Source of the DNA: Pseudomonas sp. P8_229
GTDB lineage: Bacteria; Pseudomonadota; Gammaproteobacteria; Pseudomonadales; Pseudomonadaceae
DNA: 64,000 bases
Direction of reading: 5' to 3'
Assembly: GCF_034008635.1 (NCBI RefSeq)
Contig: NZ_CP125378.1
Coordinates: 834,501-898,500, forward strand
The notes under the pieces are model-generated. The model saw only the letters and a list, made by a program, of their open reading frames with translations, did no database searches and was not told the DNA's origin. Of this stretch, positions 58,913-64,000 are shown in pieces (within the stretch, counting starts at the first letter, position 1; the number at the start of each line of letters is the position of its first letter). Both the position numbers and the translations under genes were made by a program.

Positions 58913-60841
58913 ATGCGCAGTCGCCTTTTCAGTGTCTTGTCCTGTTTGCTACTTACCGCCGCTGCCGCTCAATCCGCCCAGGCGGTGGACCTGTCCACCC
59001 AACGCCAGTATTACGATGAAGCCAAGCGCGCCCTGGCCAAGGGCGATACCGGCCCGTACTTCCGTTACAGCCAGGCCCTGGCCGATTATCCGCTGGAACC
59101 GTACCTGGCCTACGACGAACTGACCGCACGTCTAAAGACCGCGAGCAACGCCGAGATCGAGAAATTTCTCGCCGAACACGGTGACCTGCCTCAGGCCAAC
59201 TGGATGAAACTGCGCTGGTTGCGCTGGCTCGCCGACCGTGGTGACTGGGCAACCTTCGTCAAGTATTACGACCCGAAACTCAATTTCACCGAACTGGACT
59301 GCCTGAATGCGCAGTACCAGATCAGCAGCGGCCACAAAGCCGATGGTTACGCCAACGCCGACAAACTGTGGCTGACCGGCAAATCGCAACCGGCGGCCTG
59401 TGACGGACTGTTCGGGATCTGGGCCGCCGACGGCCAGTTGACCGAACAGAAACGCTGGGAACGCACCAAACTCGCAGCCCAGGCGCGCAACTATCCATTG
59501 GCCAACAGTCTGGTCAACGGCCTGACCACCCTCGCCCCGCGCGGTCGCTTGCTGGTGGATGTGGCGCAGAAACCCGAGCTGCTCAACCAGCCGTCGCGCT
59601 TCACCCCGGCCGACGAGCCGATGTCCGACGTGGTCAGCCTCGGCCTGCGCCGCCTCGCCCGTCAGGATCCGGATAAGGCCATGGCCCTGCTCGACGGTTA
59701 CGCCAGCAGCATGCATTTCTCCCGTGACGAGAAAGTCGCGATTGCCCGGGAAATCGGCCTGACCCTGGCCCGGCGTTTCGACAGCCGTGCGCTTGACGTG
59801 ATGACCAAATACGATCCTGAGCTGCGTGACAACACCGTTTCCGAATGGCGCCTGCGTTTGCTGTTGCGTCTGGCACGCTGGGACGATGCGTATCAGTTGA
59901 CGCGTCGTCTGCCGCAGGATCTGGCGACCACCAACCGCTGGCGTTACTGGCAGGCCCGCAGCCTGGAACTGGCACAGCCACAGAACCCGGAAGCACAGAC
60001 GCTGTACAAGAATCTGGCGAAGGAACGCGATTTCTATGGCTTCCTCGCCGCCGACCGCTCGCAACTGCCTTACTCGCTGATGAACAAGCCGCTGGTACTC
60101 AGTCAGGCCACCATCAACAAGGTGCGCAACACCCCCGGCGTGCGTCGCGCCCTGGAATTCCATGCCCGCGGGCAGATCGTCGACGGTCGCCGCGAGTGGT
60201 ATCACGTCAGCCGTCATTTCAATCGTGACGAAATGGTCGCCCAGGCCAGACTGGCCTACGACCTGAAATGGTACTTCCCGGCCATTCGCACCATCAGTCA
60301 GGCGCAATACTGGGACGACCTGGACATCCGTTTCCCGATGGCGCACCGCGACACCCTCGTGCGTGAAGCCAAGACGCGTGGACTGCATTCGAGCTGGGTG
60401 TTCGCCATCACCCGTCAGGAAAGTGCGTTCATGGACGACGCCCGCTCCGGCGTCGGCGCCAGCGGCCTGATGCAACTGATGCCGGGCACCGCCAAGGAAA
60501 CCGCGCGCAAGTTCAGCATCCCGCTGGCTTCGCCACAGCAAGTGCTCGACCCAGACAAGAACATCCAGCTCGGCGCCGCTTACCTGAGCCAGGTGCACAG
60601 CCAGTTCAACGGAAACCGCGTCCTCGCCTCCGCTGCCTACAACGCCGGCCCCGGTCGCGTCCGTCAGTGGCTGCGCGGCGCCGATCACCTGAGCTTCGAC
60701 GTGTGGGTGGAAAGCATCCCGTTCGACGAAACCCGCCAGTACGTGCAGAACGTGCTGTCGTATTCGGTGATCTACGGCCAGAAACTCAACTCGCCGCAAC
60801 CGCTGGTGGATTGGCATGAGCGGTATTTTGATGATCAGTGA
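58913..60841 (+). CDS. slt: Soluble lytic murein transglycosylase
   Basis: The 642-residue periplasmic enzyme cleaves peptidoglycan to anhydromuropeptides. It has a signal peptide (ending near AQA, residue 23) and a superhelical alpha domain to about 480. The SLT domain has the catalytic Glu503 in TRQESAF, GASGLMQLMPGTA and AAYNAGPGRVRQWL. The ATG at 58913 is preferred; an ATG eight codons upstream is open. It supplies substrates that NagZ, encoded 14 kb away, later processes. Confidence 0.94.
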   Translation: MRSRLFSVLSCLLLTAAAAQSAQAVDLSTQRQYYDEAKRALAKGDTGPYFRYSQALADYPLEPYLAYDELTARLKTASNAEIEKFLAEHGDLPQANWMKLRWLRWLADRGDWATFVKYYDPKLNFTELDCLNAQYQISSGHKADGYANADKLWLTGKSQPAACDGLFGIWAADGQLTEQKRWERTKLAAQARNYPLANSLVNGLTTLAPRGRLLVDVAQKPELLNQPSRFTPADEPMSDVVSLGLRRLARQDPDKAMALLDGYASSMHFSRDEKVAIAREIGLTLARRFDSRALDVMTKYDPELRDNTVSEWRLRLLLRLARWDDAYQLTRRLPQDLATTNRWRYWQARSLELAQPQNPEAQTLYKNLAKERDFYGFLAADRSQLPYSLMNKPLVLSQATINKVRNTPGVRRALEFHARGQIVDGRREWYHVSRHFNRDEMVAQARLAYDLKWYFPAIRTISQAQYWDDLDIRFPMAHRDTLVREAKTRGLHSSWVFAITRQESAFMDDARSGVGASGLMQLMPGTAKETARKFSIPLASPQQVLDPDKNIQLGAAYLSQVHSQFNGNRVLASAAYNAGPGRVRQWLRGADHLSFDVWVESIPFDETRQYVQNVLSYSVIYGQKLNSPQPLVDWHERYFDDQ

Positions 60842-60866
60842 TTACACGGCTGACAGCGCGTAATGA

Positions 60867-60900
60867 AAAATGCCCTTATCCCAAGACAAGGGCATTTTTT
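60867..60900. terminator. Intrinsic terminator between slt and the ABC exporter
   Basis: AAAAATGCCCTT pairs with AAGGGCATTTTT around a ten-base loop, 25 bases after the slt stop. It can work in both directions. Confidence 0.88.
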
Positions 60901-60923
60901 ATGTGCGCTGCCGGGTCGATCAC

Positions 60924-62729
60924 TTAGTCGATTACAGGTTCGGTGACGGAGTTAGTTGTAGCGCCGTGACCATCATTGAACTGCAACGACGCCAGCCGCG
61001 CGTACAGCGGATTGCTCACGATCAGCTCCTGATGCGTACCGATCGCCACCAGTTTGCCCTGATCCATTACCGCGATCCGGTCGGCGTTTTTCACCGTGGC
61101 CAGGCGATGCGCAATCACCAGCGTGGTGCGGTTTTGCATCAGGCTGGGCAGAGCTTCCTGAATCAAGTGCTCACTCTGCGCATCGAGGGCGCTGGTGGCT
61201 TCGTCCAGCAACAGGATCGGTGCATCCACCAGCAACGCGCGGGCGATCGCCAAGCGCTGACGCTGGCCACCAGAAAGGCCGAGGCCGCCATCGCCCAGAT
61301 GCGTCTGGTAACCGTTGGGCATTTTCTCGATGAAGTCATGGGCATGGGCGATTCGCGCCGCTTCCTTGACCTGCTCCAGCGTCGCGCCGGCATTACCGTA
61401 ACGAATATTCTCTTCGACGCTGCCGAAAAACAGCGCAGGCGATTGCGAGACCAAGGCGAAATTACGGCGCAGATCCAGCGGATCGAGACTGCTCAGCGGC
61501 ACACCGTCGATCAGGATCCGCCCTTCAAGCGGGTCATAGAAGCGCAGCAGCAGGTCGTACACCGTGGACTTGCCGGCGCCGGACGGTCCCACCAGCGCCA
61601 GCGTCTCGCCGGCCTTGATGGTCAGAGTCAGACCGTTGACAGCGTAGCTTTCGGGACGCGAAGGATAGGAAAAGCGCACATCCTGCAATTGCAGTTCGCC
61701 CTTGATCCGTTCCGGCAAGGTCACCAGTCCGGTAGTCGGTGGCAGGATGATGTTCTGCGAACCCAGCAGTTCGGCGATCCGTTCGGCGGCACCCGCCGCA
61801 CGCTGCAATTCACCGATCACCTCGCTCAGGGTACCGATGGCACTGCCGACGATCAGGCTGTAGAAGACGAACGCTGCCAGTTCACCACCGGTGATTCGAC
61901 CGGCAATCACGTCCATGCCGCCCACCCACAACATCACCGCCACCGCGCCCAGCACCAGAACGATCACCATGGTGATCATCCAGGAACGCTGAAAAATACG
62001 TTTACGCGCCGTGTCGAATGCGTCCTCGACCGTTGACGCGAAACGTCGCTCATCCTGCACCTGATGGTTGTAGGCCTGCACGGTCTTGATCTGACCCAGG
62101 GTTTCGGAAACGTAGCTGCCGATATCCGCGACCCGGTCCTGGCTCAGCCGCGACAGATTGCGCACGCGCCGACCGAAAATCAGAATGGGAGCAACCACGA
62201 ACGGCAAGGCAATCACCACGATGCTGGTGAGTTTCGGGTTGGTGACGAACAGCAGGACCACCCCGCCGATCACCATCAACAGGTTGCGTAGAAACATCGA
62301 GAGTGACGAACCGATCACCGATTGCAGCAACGTCGTATCAGCGGTCAGTCGCGACTGAATTTCCGAACTGCGGTTGTTCTCGTAGAAACCGGGGTGCAAG
62401 TACACCAGATGGTTGAACACCTCGCGCCGGATATCCGCCACGCAGCGCTCACCGATCCACGACACCCAGTAAAACCGCGCGAACGTGCCGATCGCCAGGC
62501 CAAGCACCATCAACATGAAGATGCCGATGCTCTGGTTCAGTTGGTGCGGCGACTGCGTCATGAAGCCCCGATCGACCAGCAACTTGATCCCCTGCCCCAT
62601 CGACAACGTGACGGCCGCGGTGACGATCAACGCCAACAGCGCACCACAAACTTGCCAACGGTAAGGCGCCAGAAATCGACTGGTCAGACTCAGCGCTCGA
62701 CGGTGCCGGGAGGAAAGCTTCGAGATCAT
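60924..62729 (-). CDS. MsbA-like ABC exporter (fused permease-ATPase)
   Basis: The 601-residue half-transporter has six membrane spans in the first 320 residues and a C-terminal ATPase. The ATPase has Walker A GPSGAGKST, the Q-loop ALVSQSPALF, signature LSGGQRQRLAIA, Walker B ILLLDEATSALD and H-loop IAHRLATV. It belongs to the lipid/multidrug exporter group. It stands alone, convergent with slt, so context does not reveal the substrate. True msbA of Pseudomonas lies beside lpxK, which is not seen here. Confidence 0.88.
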   Translation of the reverse strand: MISKLSSRHRRALSLTSRFLAPYRWQVCGALLALIVTAAVTLSMGQGIKLLVDRGFMTQSPHQLNQSIGIFMLMVLGLAIGTFARFYWVSWIGERCVADIRREVFNHLVYLHPGFYENNRSSEIQSRLTADTTLLQSVIGSSLSMFLRNLLMVIGGVVLLFVTNPKLTSIVVIALPFVVAPILIFGRRVRNLSRLSQDRVADIGSYVSETLGQIKTVQAYNHQVQDERRFASTVEDAFDTARKRIFQRSWMITMVIVLVLGAVAVMLWVGGMDVIAGRITGGELAAFVFYSLIVGSAIGTLSEVIGELQRAAGAAERIAELLGSQNIILPPTTGLVTLPERIKGELQLQDVRFSYPSRPESYAVNGLTLTIKAGETLALVGPSGAGKSTVYDLLLRFYDPLEGRILIDGVPLSSLDPLDLRRNFALVSQSPALFFGSVEENIRYGNAGATLEQVKEAARIAHAHDFIEKMPNGYQTHLGDGGLGLSGGQRQRLAIARALLVDAPILLLDEATSALDAQSEHLIQEALPSLMQNRTTLVIAHRLATVKNADRIAVMDQGKLVAIGTHQELIVSNPLYARLASLQFNDGHGATTNSVTEPVID

Positions 62730-62985
62730 TCAGGTACACATCCGTGTTGGTGAAAGGGCTAGCCTAAACCTTCTATGGGGCGCAACTCTGTAAATCACAA
62801 TGAGTCAGGTTAAATATGCCCCCAAAGACTAGGCCATAGTTGCTATTGGTCTAATGTCCCGGTTGAGACAAGCGGTCATTTCTGTTGGAGTGGAGGTGCC
62901 GCTTTTGACAGACCCAAAGGTGTTGTCACAGCCTGGTCACGTGGCGGTTTTAATCTACGCGTACAACCTGATGAGGAGACAGGCC

Positions 62986-63165
62986 ATGTCCTTGCAACAC
63001 AGCAGCGAAGACAAGATTCAAGTGATCCGCACCAAGCCCGGCCAACCTCTGGGTTGCTCCATTATTGACAAGGATGGGCGTGAAGTACCGATCACTGAAG
63101 ACATGATCCAGAACGCATGCCGCGAACTGGAGAAGCGATTGGTCAAGCCTGCCGAACAAAAGTGA
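62986..63165 (+). CDS. Small conserved hypothetical protein
   Basis: The 59-residue soluble protein begins MSLQHSSEDKIQVIRTKPGQ, contains GCSIIDKDGREVPITEDMIQ and ends in a basic helix. AGGAG lies seven bases before the ATG at 62986. A longer in-frame start at 62854 has no ribosome-binding site. A terminator follows. I recognise no function. Confidence 0.75.
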   Translation: MSLQHSSEDKIQVIRTKPGQPLGCSIIDKDGREVPITEDMIQNACRELEKRLVKPAEQK

Positions 63166-63184
63166 TATAGCCACCGTCTTCCTG

Positions 63185-63211
63185 ACCCGGCCCCTTTTGG
63201 CCGGGTTTTTT
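63185..63211 (+). terminator. Intrinsic terminator after the 59-residue gene
   Basis: ACCCGGCC and GGCCGGGT with a short loop are followed by TTTTTT, 20 bases after the stop codon. Confidence 0.88.
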
Positions 63212-63240
63212 CTGCCTGCCAATCAGACCGCAGTGCGCCC

Positions 63241-63316
63241 TTCGCGAGCAGGCTCGCTCCCACAGGAGATCTTCAGTTAATGAGAGATCCATGTGGGAGC
63301 GAGCCTGCTCGCGAAA
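63241..63316. repeat. REP pair (REPIN), GTGGGAGC family
   Basis: The arms TTCGCGAGCAGGCTCGCTCC and GGGAGCGAGCCTGCTCGCGA are inverted around about 30 bases, between the convergent hypothetical gene and pdxB. Confidence 0.87.
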
Positions 63317-63331
63317 AAGGCCGACTCGGTT

Positions 63332-64000
63332 CTAGACAGCCTCCGCCCCCAGCGCCGCCACAATCTGTTGCAACTGCGGCGAGTTCCCTTCGATTCGCAC
63401 CTTCAAGCCCTCAATCTCGCGTCGCACCGGATACTGCTTGCGCAACACATCGAACGCCGCACGCTGCTCACCGACATTGCCTACAAGACTGCGGCGAAAG
63501 TCCGCATCGTCGCGGCGCGGGTCGTATACCCCACGGCACAACATCGCCAGCGCCCAAGCCGGATCACTGTCGGCGTGCAGGGTCACTTGTGACAGCCACG
63601 GTGCTGGCAGCAGCTCACTGAGCTGGATGCTCACCGGTTGGCCGATGAACTCGCAGTACGCCTCATAGATCTGCGCCGTGCCGCGCTGTTTGCCATCCAG
63701 GCTGTAACCGGCAATGTGCGGTGTTGCCAGCACGCAGAGTTCGGCCAGCGCCACATCGACCTCGGGTTCTGCTTCCCAGACGTCGAGCACCGCTTGCAGG
63801 TCTTCGCGCTGCAGCAGCACTTTGCGCAGCGCGGCGTTATCCACCACAGGGCCACGCGCGGCATTGATCAGCCAGGCGCCGGGCTTGAGCTGCTGCAAGC
63901 GCTGCTGATCGAACAGATGCCAGGTCGCACCGCCACCGCTGCGGGTCAACGGGGTGTGCAGGCTGATCACGTCGCACTGCTCGATGATCTGCTCGAGGCT
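63332..64000 (-). CDS. pdxB: Erythronate-4-phosphate dehydrogenase, 5' part cut by window edge
   Basis: The 222 residues visible are the C-terminal part of an NAD-dependent 2-hydroxyacid dehydrogenase: [32 protein letters not shown] and [12 protein letters not shown] with the active-site His. They are followed by the PdxB-type dimerisation domain ([19 protein letters not shown] segment). The enzyme oxidises 4-phosphoerythronate in pyridoxal phosphate synthesis. The start codon is outside the window. Confidence 0.93.
   Translation of the reverse strand, partial: SLEQIIEQCDVISLHTPLTRSGGGATWHLFDQQRLQQLKPGAWLINAARGPVVDNAALRKVLLQREDLQAVLDVWEAEPEVDVALAELCVLATPHIAGYSLDGKQRGTAQIYEAYCEFIGQPVSIQLSELLPAPWLSQVTLHADSDPAWALAMLCRGVYDPRRDDADFRRSLVGNVGEQRAAFDVLRKQYPVRREIEGLKVRIEGNSPQLQQIVAALGAEAV

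Noticed and set aside
60924..62729. Calling the ABC exporter msbA
   Set aside because: The family fits but the msbA context (lpxK and others) is missing, and related exporters with other substrates look alike.
62854..63165. 103-codon version of the small hypothetical gene
   Set aside because: No ribosome-binding site is visible at 62854, while AGGAG lies properly before the ATG at 62986.

Overview
The window looks like a core-chromosome segment of a fluorescent Pseudomonas (P. fluorescens complex). The evidence is high GC with GC-rich third codon positions, Pseudomonas-type genes (psrA, sthA, rssB/rssC, the copR/copS-cupredoxin set, a lexA-sulA pair) and many intergenic REP/REPIN elements of the kinds known from P. 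fluorescens. I see no tRNA, rRNA, CRISPR array, insertion sequence, integrase or phage gene.

Region 1 (1-13020) is an exopolysaccharide locus. A truncated galE (minus) diverges from galU and a small orphan protein that resembles only the last domain of phosphomannomutase. A long minus-strand operon reads from a low-molecular-weight tyrosine phosphatase and a Wzc-type tyrosine kinase through a GT4 glycosyltransferase, a pyruvyl transferase, a Wzx-type flippase, a Wzy-like polymerase and an acyltransferase to an SGNH hydrolase. A secreted clan-A-type glycoside hydrolase diverges from its head. The two divergent promoter regions share a 14-base motif. No outer-membrane exporter or initiating sugar-phosphate transferase is inside the window, so the locus probably continues to the left.

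Region 2 (13228-22309) holds housekeeping and signalling genes: tal, rssC-rssB (STAS antagonist and REC-PP2C phosphatase), a PilZ protein, mlaA without a lipobox, a HAD-like protein that has lost its catalytic acids, a DUF4404 protein, queF, and a cupredoxin gene divergent from copR-copS. From memory the order matches PAO1 PA2796-PA2810.

Region 3 (22429-37435) holds lolC-lolD-lolE, a second PilZ-like protein, glpQ, sthA, apbE, an MFS organic-acid transporter, a GAPDH, mfd and csiV. This follows PAO1 PA2986-PA3003, except that the MFS gene sits where PAO1 has the nqr operon.

Region 4 (37447-43598) is a tail-to-tail pair of paralogous SWIM-SNF2 helicases, absent at this place in PAO1 as I recall it.

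Region 5 (43608-64000) holds an S-methylthioinosine phosphorylase, nagZ, a possible 37-codon ORF overlapping nagZ, psrA, lexA-sulA, small conserved proteins, topA, a DUF1653 protein, fadB-fadA, an unassigned + strand intrinsic terminator that may end a small RNA, a membrane-anchored hypothetical protein, a universal stress protein, uup, slt, an MsbA-like ABC exporter, a 59-residue hypothetical protein and the 3' part of pdxB. PsrA is known to repress fadBA, and two abutting PsrA-type operators precede psrA; two SOS boxes precede lexA-sulA.

REP pairs lie in seven convergent intergenic spaces and one divergent space, usually beside an intrinsic terminator.
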